Source of the DNA: Lachnospiraceae bacterium
Lineage (GTDB): Bacteria > Bacillota > Clostridia > Lachnospirales > Lachnospiraceae
Length of the DNA stretch: 47,376 nt
Direction of reading: 5' to 3'
NCBI GenBank assembly: GCA_017556805.1
Contig: JAFYMC010000016.1
Coordinates: 1-47,376, forward strand
The notes below the pieces were generated by a model. That model saw only the letters and a program-made list of their open reading frames with translations, had not been told where the DNA came from and ran no database searches. Shown here one piece after another: positions 6,380-15,195 of the stretch (positions within the stretch are counted from its first letter, which is position 1; every line of letters begins with the position of its first letter). Position numbers and translations under genes: made by a program.

Positions 6380-7075
6380 TCACTCTGTAATAACATCAAA
6401 TAACTCCGAAAGTTCTTCACAACACACCTTGCCTTCTACCCTCTTATGTACAAGTACCGGCTTCATCCCGGCATTTAAGCCTCCTTCATAATCCGCCACC
6501 TGATTATCCCCGATCATATAGCACACTTCCGGCCTTCCCGCTTGTGTCATTGCATATTCAAACATCTCTTTCCGCGGCTTATCGTATCCCACACTTGCGG
6601 AAATAAAATAGCCAGCGATCTCTTCATCCAGTCCGAGGCGTAGAAATACCTCCCGAAGCTCCGGAAAATTATTGGAAATAATATAATGCTTGTAGCCCTT
6701 TTCGCTGAACTGCCGTAACACCTTCTTTGCCTCGGGATAAGCTTCATACTCATAACTTATCACATTCTTTCGGAACGCGTTACACACAGATTCCTCATCG
6801 GTTGGACTCACGCCCTGTTCTTCACAAAACACACGCATTCCACCAAGCAACCGTTCCCACCACTCTTCTCCGTTTGCATCGCCGTGGTCCTCTTCCGGCT
6901 TATTCCAGGAGCAAGCCCCCTTTAAAAAGCTCTTTACCGCATCCTCCGAAACAGGGTAGCCGAATTCCTGAAGCGCCCTCAACAAGGAACACTTAAAAGA
7001 CTCGTTATCATGCACCAAAGTACCGTCGCAGTCCCAGAAAATCGCTTTCTTCACTTGATTTGCCATTTGTCCCAT
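6380..7075 (-). CDS. HAD-superfamily hydrolase
   Basis: 231 residues; a small-molecule phosphatase of the phosphoglycolate-phosphatase-like type, substrate unknown. Motif I is WDCDGTL (nucleophile D15, acid/base D17), motif II is IISNN, motif III is the lysine of YDKPRKEMF and motif IV is MIGDNQVADYEGG. A helical cap lies between motifs I and II. The start is ATG at 7075 with AAAGGAG eight bases upstream. An in-frame ATG at 7159 would add 28 residues with protein-like composition (starting MIDEKRFSEIDLP); this could be a true start or a remnant of another gene, and the frame remains open back to about 7215. Confidence 0.9.
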   Translation of the reverse strand: MGQMANQVKKAIFWDCDGTLVHDNESFKCSLLRALQEFGYPVSEDAVKSFLKGACSWNKPEEDHGDANGEEWWERLLGGMRVFCEEQGVSPTDEESVCNAFRKNVISYEYEAYPEAKKVLRQFSEKGYKHYIISNNFPELREVFLRLGLDEEIAGYFISASVGYDKPRKEMFEYAMTQAGRPEVCYMIGDNQVADYEGGLNAGMKPVLVHKRVEGKVCCEELSELFDVITE

Positions 7076-7202
7076 CACCTTATCTCCTTTAATTTTCATC
7101 CCGTAAAACATCAACACCGCCGGCAAATCGATTTCCGAAAACCTCTTTTCGTCAATCATCTTTTGAACTTCCTTGCGTCCCGCCCAATGTACATCAATTT
7201 TA

Positions 7203-7586
7203 TCACACCGTTATTTCGATCTGATTTCCTTCAATCCCAACAATACAACTTTCATAATAACCATCGCCCGTTGTCCTTGGTCCGCTGATAACAGCATATC
7301 CGTCATTTTTCAATTCTTCTGTCAGCGCATCCACCGCTGCTTTACTTCCGAGACGAAACGCAATATGAATATATCCCGTTTGATTCAATGCCTTTTCATC
7401 ATCCTTCATCTGTGGTCGGTTCATAATTTCCAATCTGGCGCCATCTTCAAAACTTAGGAAGTAGGAACGAAAATCCGTTACTTTATTATGATATCCCTCA
7501 TTGGATGTCGCATTAAAATATTTGATAAAAAATTCCTTCGTTGCTTCTAAATCATTCACGTACATTGCAATATGCTCTATTCGCAT
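7203..7586 (-). CDS. VOC-superfamily (glyoxalase/bleomycin-resistance-like) protein
   Basis: 127 residues built from two beta-alpha-beta-beta-beta modules. The four usual metal-ligand positions are filled: H5, E53, H74 and E124. It starts RIEHIAMYVNDLEATKEFF, typical for this family, and ends NQIEITV. Members include lyases, dioxygenases and resistance proteins; nothing in the sequence chooses between them. It lies in a run of single-domain enzymes on the minus strand. Confidence 0.88.
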   Translation of the reverse strand: MRIEHIAMYVNDLEATKEFFIKYFNATSNEGYHNKVTDFRSYFLSFEDGARLEIMNRPQMKDDEKALNQTGYIHIAFRLGSKAAVDALTEELKNDGYAVISGPRTTGDGYYESCIVGIEGNQIEITV

Positions 7587-7637
7587 TATTTACCTCCACA
7601 AAGTTCATCGCAATAATATCTTGTCACAACAATCCCT

Positions 7638-8501
7638 CTAAATCTCTTCCTTAAAAATATCTTTATAGCCTTCCCCAAAAATCTCATTGGCATTTGTCAC
7701 AACCATAAACGCTATCGGGTCTTCGCTTTTTACAATATCCCGGACTTCTGCGCCCAAACGGTTCGGAACTGCCGTAAATACCACACGCTTTTCCTTTCCG
7801 GTGAAACCACCCTGTCCCTGCAAATAGGTCACGCCCACATCCAATTCCGCCATCAAACGGGCTGCGATTTGCTCCGGTTTTTCCGTAATAATAAACAGCA
7901 TTTTCGCCACATCTCCGCCGTAAAGCACATAATCCAGTGCCTTACCGCAGACTACGACCGTCAGCAACGCATAGAATGCCACCTCAATATTTTTGAACAC
8001 CAGCGCGGAAAGACTGACAATCAAAATATCCGTGCACAAAAACAGAAACCCTGTCTTCAAATGACGATATTTCCGGCGCAGAATTTTCACAATAATGTCA
8101 GTGCCGCCGGTTGTGGCTCCGGCTCTGAAAATCAAGCCCACACCGATGGCAATGAAAACTCCCCCGATAACACCCGCAATCAGTAAATCATCCGTCAACG
8201 CCCCAATGGGACTTAACAGGTTTGTAAACACAGATACCAACAAAACGGCATATGCGGTTTTTGCAATAAACCGAATTCCAAACTTCCAGATTCCAAGTAA
8301 AACAAGGGGCAGATTCAGCAAAAAATATAAAGTACCGGTCTCAATATTTACCAGACGATTTAAAATCACCGCAATACCGGTAACCCCGCCCGGAGCCAGC
8401 TGATTCGGGTCCAAAAACAAACTGATTCCTACGGCGTAGATTAAGGTTGCTACCGTGATTAAGAGTAAACTTTTTATTTCATGAATGATTTTCTTTTTCA
8501 T
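7638..8501 (-). CDS. YitT-family membrane protein with C-terminal DUF2179 domain
   Basis: 287 residues. Five or six hydrophobic segments fill the first 190 residues, including FLDPNQLAPGGVTGIAVIL and RAGATTGGTDIIVKIL, hallmark motifs of YitT/YpjC proteins. The last 90 residues are a soluble regulatory-like DUF2179 domain (IITEKPEQIAARLM, GVTYLQGQGGFTG, AFMVVTNANEIFGEGY). ATG at 8501 is chosen because AAGGAAGGG lies upstream. The transport function of this widespread Firmicutes family is unknown. Confidence 0.93.
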   Translation of the reverse strand: MKKKIIHEIKSLLLITVATLIYAVGISLFLDPNQLAPGGVTGIAVILNRLVNIETGTLYFLLNLPLVLLGIWKFGIRFIAKTAYAVLLVSVFTNLLSPIGALTDDLLIAGVIGGVFIAIGVGLIFRAGATTGGTDIIVKILRRKYRHLKTGFLFLCTDILIVSLSALVFKNIEVAFYALLTVVVCGKALDYVLYGGDVAKMLFIITEKPEQIAARLMAELDVGVTYLQGQGGFTGKEKRVVFTAVPNRLGAEVRDIVKSEDPIAFMVVTNANEIFGEGYKDIFKEEI

Positions 8502-8533
8502 AAACGCCCTTCCTTTAAACAAGAATCGGTAAT

Positions 8534-9040
8534 TTACAGCTTTATCTCATAGTATTGGCTGATTCTGCCTTCGTTATAATTATCGTTTTCAGCCACCAAC
8601 ACTCCGCCACACTTTTTAATGACAGCTACGGACGGCAGGTTGTCCTTATAGCATCCCAGCAACACCTTGGCCTTTCCCTTTTCTTTGCAGACAGAAAGGG
8701 CATAACGAAGCATGGTGGTGGCATAGCCCTTATTTCGTTCGGACGGTCTTACGCCATACCCGATGTCACCGATTTCTTGCGTAAGGCTTTCCGGCAATTC
8801 GTAACGGACGCTCAATAAGCCCACAAGTTTGTCATTCTCAAAGCAAAGATACAATAAGTATTTGCCCCATCCTTCCTCCCCAACGGAAGCGCTTCTTTGT
8901 ATCTTTTCTACCCAATCGATATATTCGGAAGCCGGTAATCCATGACTTGCACTGATGCCTGTTTCGTTGTTGTCGTAGTGCTCCTGCATGTATTCCTGCA
9001 AGATATTTTTATCGATTAATTCCGGAAGTCTGTAAATCAT
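8534..9040 (-). CDS. GNAT-family N-acetyltransferase
   Basis: 168 residues. The acetyl-CoA binding motif A is IGYGVRPSERNKGYATTML (about residues 91-109), followed by motif B with VLLGCYKDNLPSVAVIKKCGG. The closest style is the ribosomal-protein or antibiotic-type acetyltransferases, but the substrate cannot be told. One of three GNAT genes within 2.7 kb. Confidence 0.9.
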   Translation of the reverse strand: MIYRLPELIDKNILQEYMQEHYDNNETGISASHGLPASEYIDWVEKIQRSASVGEEGWGKYLLYLCFENDKLVGLLSVRYELPESLTQEIGDIGYGVRPSERNKGYATTMLRYALSVCKEKGKAKVLLGCYKDNLPSVAVIKKCGGVLVAENDNYNEGRISQYYEIKL

Positions 9041-9107
9041 TTCATCACCTCAAATCTAAATTCGTCTACTTGAAAATCTACACAATCTTCTTGTCTATAG
9101 GATTCAG

Positions 9108-9467
9108 CTAGCAAAGAAAAAGTCCGCCAAGCATAACAAGACATGCCACCATACTACAAAATAATGCAACATAAAGCTGACTTTCTTCTGCCCTCTTGTC
9201 AATCTTTTCCTGCAATTCAGCCCGTTCCATTGGGTCTTCAGAATGGATTTCTTCATCCGTACGGCAGGGAATAAATCCAAACAATGGTATCAATACTATT
9301 AATAATGCTCCTATCTTTGAACCATATTTTCCATTCCCCACATGATAAAGAGCATTGTTATTTATTACATCTGACCAAAATAACCAAATACAAAAACTGA
9401 TAAGCATTCCAATAACTACTGTCAAAATTCGAATGGTTTTTAGCTGCTTTGAGTTAAGTTTTTTCAT
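9108..9467 (-). CDS. Small membrane protein, possibly DUF1648-like
   Basis: 119 residues with three hydrophobic segments (about 12-32, 50-67, 98-118) and a charged loop between the second and third. The segment ALYHVGNGKYGSKIGALL recalls the DUF1648/SdpI signature (P-x-H, G, then ysK), but the match is partial. No function can be assigned. ATG is preceded by GGAAGAAG. Confidence 0.7.
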   Translation of the reverse strand: MKKLNSKQLKTIRILTVVIGMLISFCIWLFWSDVINNNALYHVGNGKYGSKIGALLIVLIPLFGFIPCRTDEEIHSEDPMERAELQEKIDKRAEESQLYVALFCSMVACLVMLGGLFLC

Positions 9468-9536
9468 TTGTATACTTCTTCCTTTCTATCGCTTCAACAA
9501 ATTCAGCTTTCCCATCCCCTACGAATTGAAAGTTGC

Positions 9537-9986
9537 CTAAATATTTTTTATCATTAAATACCTGCTTCCCTGGTCTTCATATATTCCGTATCCAAGTCGC
9601 TCATATAATCGAAAGGCTGCCGTATTTGACTTTTCTACATGGAGACAAATCGCAGAAATATGTATCTCCTTTGCGTAGCCTTCCGCCTTCCGAATTAATT
9701 CCGTTCCTATCCCGCTATTTCTATATTGCTTTGTCACCGACAAATCATCCAAATAGATGTACTCCTCATCCTCGTGATGTACCTCAATGGATAAGAAAGC
9801 AATAATCTTCTCCCCATCAACTGCAATACATACCCATTCATCACGACCATCAAAGAACCTATCTAAGTCTCCCTCGGAATATCCATTCACCCGGTCTGTA
9901 TTATAAATGGTCTGCAGCATTTCAATAAACAACTCGTTAATTCTATCACTGTCTTTCTTTTCTGCTTTTCGAAATGTCCAACTCAT
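9537..9986 (-). CDS. GNAT-family N-acetyltransferase
   Basis: 149 residues. Residues about 66-110 read EYIYLDDLSVTKQYRNSGIGTELI, giving the acetyl-CoA loop (QYRNSGIG), and the C-terminal part HVEKSNTAAFRLYERLGY is the usual GNAT motif B. ATG at 9986 with GGAGAGG upstream is preferred over an earlier in-frame start. Substrate unknown. Confidence 0.92.
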   Translation of the reverse strand: MSWTFRKAEKKDSDRINELFIEMLQTIYNTDRVNGYSEGDLDRFFDGRDEWVCIAVDGEKIIAFLSIEVHHEDEEYIYLDDLSVTKQYRNSGIGTELIRKAEGYAKEIHISAICLHVEKSNTAAFRLYERLGYGIYEDQGSRYLMIKNI

Positions 9987-10030
9987 ACAATTCAACCTCT
10001 CCGTAAAATATGTTATATCTATATACCCCC

Positions 10031-10696
10031 TTATTTCCGTATCTTCTCCAACTTTTCCTGCGTAAGAGGACAAATCTCTTCTTTTTCCATCCAATAAATC
10101 TGCCCTATCTGTGTAATCACTTCTTTCGTTACAAAAATTGCGCTTTCATCCGTCATAAGGCACACCGGAAGTTCCATGGAAACCTGCTTCAAATCCTCTA
10201 ATAATTTGCCCTCAAAAGGATAATGTGCCTTAACCGTAATATTCGCAAATCCCAATCCTTCGTAAGGCACAGAGGATTCATATATATCAACCGTAGGTCC
10301 TCCCATATTCATAGCACCGGCACTTACCCCCAATATCACCGCACTGCTTTGGCGTATCTCATTCAGTATCCCCTTATCACACATCAACTTAAATTGTAAT
10401 GTTGCATTCCCGCCCATAAGGAAAATACAGGATGCTTCGCGGATTAACCTTACTGCATCCTCTGATTCCGTTCGGTTGTCAATCACGTAATGCATTGCAA
10501 ACGGCATATTTTTCTCTTCAAACATCCTATGCATTCCATGCGAATCATCATCATTTTGTGAATAGTTATCCGGTTGACAACTAACAAACACAAGACTCTC
10601 CCGAACTTCCAATTTTTTCTTAAGAACCTCTGCTATTTCATCCGTAAAATGACGTGTCGGAAATCCGCTAAAAAATCCCAATAATTTTGCATTCAT
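10031..10696 (-). CDS. Peptidase S51 (dipeptidase E-like) protein
   Basis: 221 residues. The nucleophile elbow is GVSAGAMNMG (Ser125) and an upstream FLMGGNATLQF block binds the substrate end in this family; a histidine in AHYPFEG (H158) is a candidate partner. These serine peptidases are cytoplasmic and cleave Asp-X dipeptides or cyanophycin-like substrates. ATG at 10696 follows GGAGGG. The gene sits between two GNAT genes on the same strand. Confidence 0.88.
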   Translation of the reverse strand: MNAKLLGFFSGFPTRHFTDEIAEVLKKKLEVRESLVFVSCQPDNYSQNDDDSHGMHRMFEEKNMPFAMHYVIDNRTESEDAVRLIREASCIFLMGGNATLQFKLMCDKGILNEIRQSSAVILGVSAGAMNMGGPTVDIYESSVPYEGLGFANITVKAHYPFEGKLLEDLKQVSMELPVCLMTDESAIFVTKEVITQIGQIYWMEKEEICPLTQEKLEKIRK

Positions 10697-10758
10697 AAAT
10701 CTTCCCTCCAAAATCTGTTTCGCCCATCAACTTCAAAATTACACAGTTCAAACTTGTC

Positions 10759-11193
10759 TTACTCCACCACAAAATCCGTCCATTCCACACGATTATATAC
10801 CATAACATCATTGGGCTTACTCATTCCAATTTTTTCATAAAAAGGAATTGCATTTTCATTCACACAAGTATACATGATGATATTGTCTTCTCCACCTGCC
10901 AGCTCATGCAACTTGCGAACCAGTGCTTTTCCAATCCCTTTTCCCATATATTCCCGAACCACTCCCAAATCGGTGATAAAAAGCCAGTATGCAAAATCCG
11001 TTATTCCAAAACATACCCCTATAATATCATTACATTCATTTCTTGCAACAAGACTAATCGAAGCTTTCTTCACTAATGTCTCGATTCGTTCTTCAAACCT
11101 TTCTTTCGGATATTGGGAACCTAAATCCGTATGCTTCAAAAACTCAATATACTCCGTTGCGGTCAAGCGTTCTTCTTTTATTATGTATTCCAT
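10759..11193 (-). CDS. GNAT-family N-acetyltransferase
   Basis: 144 residues. The acetyl-CoA binding stretch is LGVVREYMGKGIGKALVRKL (about 76-95) and motif B is TCVNENAIPFYEKIGM. Of the type often annotated as general amino-acid or aminoglycoside acetyltransferases. Substrate unknown. Confidence 0.92.
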   Translation of the reverse strand: MEYIIKEERLTATEYIEFLKHTDLGSQYPKERFEERIETLVKKASISLVARNECNDIIGVCFGITDFAYWLFITDLGVVREYMGKGIGKALVRKLHELAGGEDNIIMYTCVNENAIPFYEKIGMSKPNDVMVYNRVEWTDFVVE

Positions 11194-11221
11194 ATCATTA
11201 CCTCTAAATCAGTCGTTATAC

Positions 11222-11824
11222 TCAGTTCACCAACTCATCAAATCTCCTTCTGCAAGATTCAATAAACTCATATAATCCATGTTCTACATTTTCCTCAAGC
11301 CAGCGCAGTGTTCTCTCTAAAATCTCAACCTCAGCCTTGATCTCGATATCTTCTATTGGTAATTTTTTCCCCATCCGAACAATATCACCATAACATTCCT
11401 TCCCTCTTACATAATGCTTCAGATTGGCAGTCCATAGCTTAAGAATATGCATATACTTGTTGTTCTTTTCGGATGCCTGTTGCTTCGTAACCGTAGTACA
11501 ATGCGGCATAGCACAACAACACAAATCAGCCATCAAAAACGGATTCTTCTCATCGATTGCTATCGATACAATATATCGTTCCGGGATAAGACTCGGGGCA
11601 TAATCACTGTAATAAATTGTGAGTTTCCCTTTTAATAATTCTACAAGTTCTAACATAAACTGGCCGTTATCATATCCGGAAACATCGATTTCAATATCAA
11701 TATCCGACAACTCATCATAGGTATCTGTGGCCAAGCTCCCGTAAATACTACATTTCCTCACCACAGGGATTTCATTTAAAAAGGCAATGATTTCATTGGC
11801 TGTATCTCTTAATGATTTAGACAT
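11222..11824 (-). CDS. Nucleotidyltransferase-domain protein
   Basis: 200 residues. The N-terminal half carries the minimal nucleotidyltransferase signature GS(x)8-9D with D-x-D: YGSLATDTYDELSDIDIEID (G29, S30, D41, D43). The C-terminal half is helical (KLWTANLKHYVRGKECYGD). It resembles aminoglycoside 6-adenylyltransferase and other resistance-type enzymes, or a MntA-like antitoxin, but no HEPN toxin gene is next to it. Substrate undetermined. Confidence 0.83.
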   Translation of the reverse strand: MSKSLRDTANEIIAFLNEIPVVRKCSIYGSLATDTYDELSDIDIEIDVSGYDNGQFMLELVELLKGKLTIYYSDYAPSLIPERYIVSIAIDEKNPFLMADLCCCAMPHCTTVTKQQASEKNNKYMHILKLWTANLKHYVRGKECYGDIVRMGKKLPIEDIEIKAEVEILERTLRWLEENVEHGLYEFIESCRRRFDELVN

Positions 11825-11840
11825 ATTGTTATCCTCTTAC

Positions 11841-12338
11841 CTAAAATATCATTTCAAAAATCTTATTTGCGCATTCCGATAGCGTCATAAAATGGGTATC
11901 CACCGTCAAGTCATATCCCTCTTTCGGAAACAAATAGGTATACGATGCTTCAGCAGAACCCGGGCATCTGTCACCTCGCTCTTGCTCCCTTTTTCGAATT
12001 ATCTCTAACGGACATGTCACATCTACCAACCATAAACGATTGGGGCTCACCGTCTCCTTTAATTGATTGAAAATCCGCTCACTGGTAATCACATGGTCTA
12101 TAATCACACCTTCGTTTTCCTGAAACATTTGCATGACTTTTTTACAAAGAGAACCGGAAATCTCAAATACATCGTCTTCGTATATTACCTCTTCCGATGT
12201 CATCCTTAGAAAATCATCAATGGAAACAATTTCATACGTTTCACTTGCTTTTTCTTCTATCAACGCTTGTAATGCTTTTGCTAACGTAGATTTTCCACTA
12301 CTGGAAGAACCATTCAGCAATATCATCTGTTTTCTCAT
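11841..12338 (-). CDS. P-loop small-molecule kinase, chloramphenicol phosphotransferase-like
   Basis: 165 residues. Walker A is LNGSSSSGKST (residues 8-18), followed by VSIDDFLRM, and a WLVDVTCPLEIIRKREQERGDR segment with the arginine-rich lid typical of chloramphenicol phosphotransferase-like kinases. The ending YDLTVDTHFMTLSECANKI also fits that family. It probably phosphorylates a small hydroxylated compound; resistance function is inferred only from family resemblance. Confidence 0.85.
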   Translation of the reverse strand: MRKQMILLNGSSSSGKSTLAKALQALIEEKASETYEIVSIDDFLRMTSEEVIYEDDVFEISGSLCKKVMQMFQENEGVIIDHVITSERIFNQLKETVSPNRLWLVDVTCPLEIIRKREQERGDRCPGSAEASYTYLFPKEGYDLTVDTHFMTLSECANKIFEMIF

Positions 12339-12452
12339 TGTTGTTTTGTCCTTTAAATAAAGATTTTACTCCACGCAGAATTCATCAACTTACTTCTTTT
12401 TTGCTCCAGAAAACTAGAATTTTGGCGTGCTTTTAACAACTAAGTTTTATTA

Positions 12453-12866
12453 TCAAATAGCATTCAACTGCCCTATCAAATAGCAGTTGTTGTTTACTTT
12501 TTCCTTTTCTAAATCAGAATACCATTTTTCAATATCTTTTATAGCACTTTTTGCATTGTCCGAATACACAAGACCTAATGTTTTCATCTCATCATTCCAG
12601 AATATTACACTACTATTTTCTATCCAAATATATGTAAATCTCTCTTCTGCAACTAAAATGTCTTTGCTCAAACTCTTCTCTGTAATATCACTCAATTCAA
12701 CGGATACTCTACTTCCATCTGAAGCAACATAATTTTGTAATGCATATTCAGCAATTGCCTCATATGAGGATATTCTTCCCTCATAATATTTCGTTCTATC
12801 GTATTCACACGAACAAAGCATTATGCAAAGTACACATACTAAAATAATAACCAATTTTATCTTCAT
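12453..12866 (-). CDS. Small lipoprotein of unknown function
   Basis: 137 residues. A signal peptide of about 18 residues ends in the lipobox MLCSC, so the protein should be anchored to the outer face of the membrane. The remainder is charged with no recognised domain; it has SYEAIAEYALQNY and IWIENSSVIFWND segments. ATG at 12866 is chosen because GGTGGAGGG precedes it and the signal peptide then begins properly. It follows the unknown 328-residue gene on the same strand. Confidence 0.75.
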   Translation of the reverse strand: MKIKLVIILVCVLCIMLCSCEYDRTKYYEGRISSYEAIAEYALQNYVASDGSRVSVELSDITEKSLSKDILVAEERFTYIWIENSSVIFWNDEMKTLGLVYSDNAKSAIKDIEKWYSDLEKEKVNNNCYLIGQLNAI

Positions 12867-12894
12867 TTTTCCCTCCACCAAATTCAATTCTGCT

Positions 12895-13881
12895 TTACGC
12901 ATTATTGTCTAAATATGTTTTCAAAAACTTCAATATTTCCATACTACAATCTACCACCCGGTTGTGTGCATAACTGCGATTACAGGAAAAGTATCCAAAA
13001 TATCCCCATGGATCCTTCACCTGTGGGCCCCAGTCCCACAAACCACTCTCTCCTGCTTGCTCCAGCAGCCAATCCACCGAACCTTCCAAATAAATCTTAG
13101 ACCCTTTAAATTGGTTGATATAGTTGAATGTGTGAAACCAACGTCGCATCTTATTATTCCGAAACTCTTGTGGCAAATCGTAAGGTGTTTTATCCCAGAA
13201 ATAGCCATGAACACTTGCATGTCCGCCCAAATGGCGAAGCATTGCATCTTCTATCTCAGGCGACACCTGTTCACGACGTTTCAATATCAGTTCGCTCTGC
13301 ATAGGCACCAATCTGGCCTCTCTTGTAAGAAACACTTCATGCTGTGCAGCCTTATCCTCCTCATAACAATACTCCCCGCTGCCATATGCTCTATTTGCGA
13401 TATAATGCCACTGCTTATAGGTATCGTCACATTCCGCTGTGTACGGGGAAATACCTTCCAGCAGATTACATACGATTGCCTGTTGCCAAGGAAATGCACG
13501 CTCGTTCTTTTCAAACACCTTTTCCCTTGTGGTTCCATCCAAAAAGGAAAGCAAATATTCCTTTGCCATAAATAGAATGTCCCGATCTTCTTCTGTCAGA
13601 CCGATATACCGGCATCTTTCAATACCCGTAGCAGATGTTGGTATTTTCGCTTTCACGGAATAATCTTTGGACCGTAACGGTCCCCAACCGCCATATTCAT
13701 CCTGCAGCTGATACATTTCTTCCACAATATCACTTTTCAGAAATTCCTTGCGTAGTTCCGTCAATGTTTTATCATCATAAGGGGTATCTAACAAAGAAAA
13801 CAAAATATTGTATCTTACAGCAGGATACTCACAAAATTCATATAATGCTAATGCATGCTTTCGGAATTCCTCTTTTGTCAT
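12895..13881 (-). CDS. Unknown protein, possible alpha/alpha-toroid fold
   Basis: 328 residues, no signal peptide. Two internally similar segments, EYGGWGPLRSKDY near residue 62 and SGLWDWGPQVKDPWGYFGYF near residue 285, and long helices between them recall the repeated helical barrel of squalene-cyclase-like and related enzymes. No catalytic DxDD or DDxD motif of terpene cyclases is evident. It is therefore best called a conserved-looking hypothetical protein. It lies between the alpha/beta hydrolase and the lipoprotein on the same strand. Confidence 0.7.
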   Translation of the reverse strand: MTKEEFRKHALALYEFCEYPAVRYNILFSLLDTPYDDKTLTELRKEFLKSDIVEEMYQLQDEYGGWGPLRSKDYSVKAKIPTSATGIERCRYIGLTEEDRDILFMAKEYLLSFLDGTTREKVFEKNERAFPWQQAIVCNLLEGISPYTAECDDTYKQWHYIANRAYGSGEYCYEEDKAAQHEVFLTREARLVPMQSELILKRREQVSPEIEDAMLRHLGGHASVHGYFWDKTPYDLPQEFRNNKMRRWFHTFNYINQFKGSKIYLEGSVDWLLEQAGESGLWDWGPQVKDPWGYFGYFSCNRSYAHNRVVDCSMEILKFLKTYLDNNA

Positions 13882-13917
13882 ACTGCACCCCCTAAGTTAA
13901 TCATTAGCAAAACATGT

Positions 13918-14799
13918 CTAAACTTCATTTTGTCTCTCTTCTTTATACAAAAAATCTACTATCATCTTTTTTTCATTCTCTGTCAAAAAATGCATATGTC
14001 CTCTTGATACTAATAGATATGTAGTACAATTATCTATTATCTTCTTTGCTCTAGGTATTACGTGTTTCGCTGGAAACAGACAATCCTTTTCTGCCGCCAT
14101 AACCAATGTTGGCGCCTTGCATTTTTCCATATCTTCGGCTTTCACATTACTTGGCATTCCGGTCTTAACTCTTGAAAAAACAATACTCAATTTTGCGGTT
14201 TCAAAAATATCATCAGTAATATTTTCCTCAACAATCGCCATAGGCAACATGCATTTTCTTAACCATTTATCTTTATGTGTAATCCAATACATAATCATCG
14301 GAAGCATCATATTCATACTTTTAATCGCAGGAGCATTACTTATTCCTGAAGGAACATACAATACCACTTTTTCCATCTTCTGAGGAGCAACACACATTGT
14401 TTTTGCGATTATTCCAGCACCAAAAGAACCTCCAAAGCAAGAGATACTCTCATAACCAAGTTTTTCTATCACTTCAGTTGCCCATTTCCCATAATCATTA
14501 TTTTGGTGAGATAAACTAACTTCTGCACTTTTTCCCGGATGCCCAATAGTATCAACCGCATAAATATGAAAATCCTTCATAAGAAAATCACATGCCAATA
14601 AATTGTATGCCGTAGTGGCATTCCCACCATGAAACACAAGCAAAGGACTACCGGATAAATTACCAGTTTCAATCAGATGCGTTTTTCCAAAAGAAGTATC
14701 AATATATATATCTTCATATTTCACATTTAATCTTTTTAATTGATTTTCATAAAGGGCTAAAATTGCCTCTTTCCCCTTTTCTGACTTGTATATCCCCAT
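13918..14799 (-). CDS. Alpha/beta-hydrolase
   Basis: 293 residues. The oxyanion block VFHGGNATTAYN, nucleophile elbow GGSFGAG (Ser125), acid residue in AAEKDCLFP and histidine in SRGHMHFL give a complete triad. Substrate unknown; it is cytoplasmic, with no signal peptide. ATG at 14799 follows GAGAAGGA; the earlier in-frame TTG is rejected. Base composition around here is visibly more AT-rich than the ATP synthase operon. Confidence 0.9.
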   Translation of the reverse strand: MGIYKSEKGKEAILALYENQLKRLNVKYEDIYIDTSFGKTHLIETGNLSGSPLLVFHGGNATTAYNLLACDFLMKDFHIYAVDTIGHPGKSAEVSLSHQNNDYGKWATEVIEKLGYESISCFGGSFGAGIIAKTMCVAPQKMEKVVLYVPSGISNAPAIKSMNMMLPMIMYWITHKDKWLRKCMLPMAIVEENITDDIFETAKLSIVFSRVKTGMPSNVKAEDMEKCKAPTLVMAAEKDCLFPAKHVIPRAKKIIDNCTTYLLVSRGHMHFLTENEKKMIVDFLYKEERQNEV

Positions 14800-14865
14800 G
14801 TTTATTCCTTCTCTTTTCTTAAGAAACTTCAAATTCCATTCTCTACTCCATCGTCAAAAAACATC

Positions 14866-15195
14866 CTATACAAGTGTTTCTCGATCCCGCTTATTATATA
14901 AAAAACGACGTACCTCCATAATCTTGTTGGAGCCTTCGTCGTCAATCACAACATAATAAACAACAAAATTTTTTACATAAATTCGGTAGTACTTATATCG
15001 TCTTTCCTTCGCGGAATGATAAGGTTCAAACGACTCCGCAACAGGCAACCGCTCCAATATTGCTTGCTCAACAGCATCCAACAAATCATTCGCAGCCTTT
15101 TCATTATGTAACGTTTCTGCAATATACACTACCTTTTGCTCCAAATCTTCATAGAAAAGCGATAAATACCTTAGCACATATTGTATATCAGCCAT
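14866..15195 (-). CDS. Type II toxin of the RelE/ParE superfamily
   Basis: 109 residues with the ParE/RelE core: N-terminal helices (YEDLEQKVVYIAETL), then RRYKYYRIYVKNFVVYYVV and IMEVRRFLYNKRD. The ending with RFLYNKRD is frequent in this superfamily. ATG overlaps the antitoxin stop by 8 bases, and GGAGGAGG inside the antitoxin gene is its ribosome site, so the two are coupled. Target (ribosome-bound mRNA or gyrase) cannot be decided from sequence. Confidence 0.88.
   Translation of the reverse strand: MADIQYVLRYLSLFYEDLEQKVVYIAETLHNEKAANDLLDAVEQAILERLPVAESFEPYHSAKERRYKYYRIYVKNFVVYYVVIDDEGSNKIMEVRRFLYNKRDRETLV

Noticed and set aside
7600-13900. Possibility that the run of small genes is an integron cassette array
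   Set aside because: I looked at the gaps for repeated attC-like hairpins between genes and found none; gaps are short and unrelated. No integrase is present.
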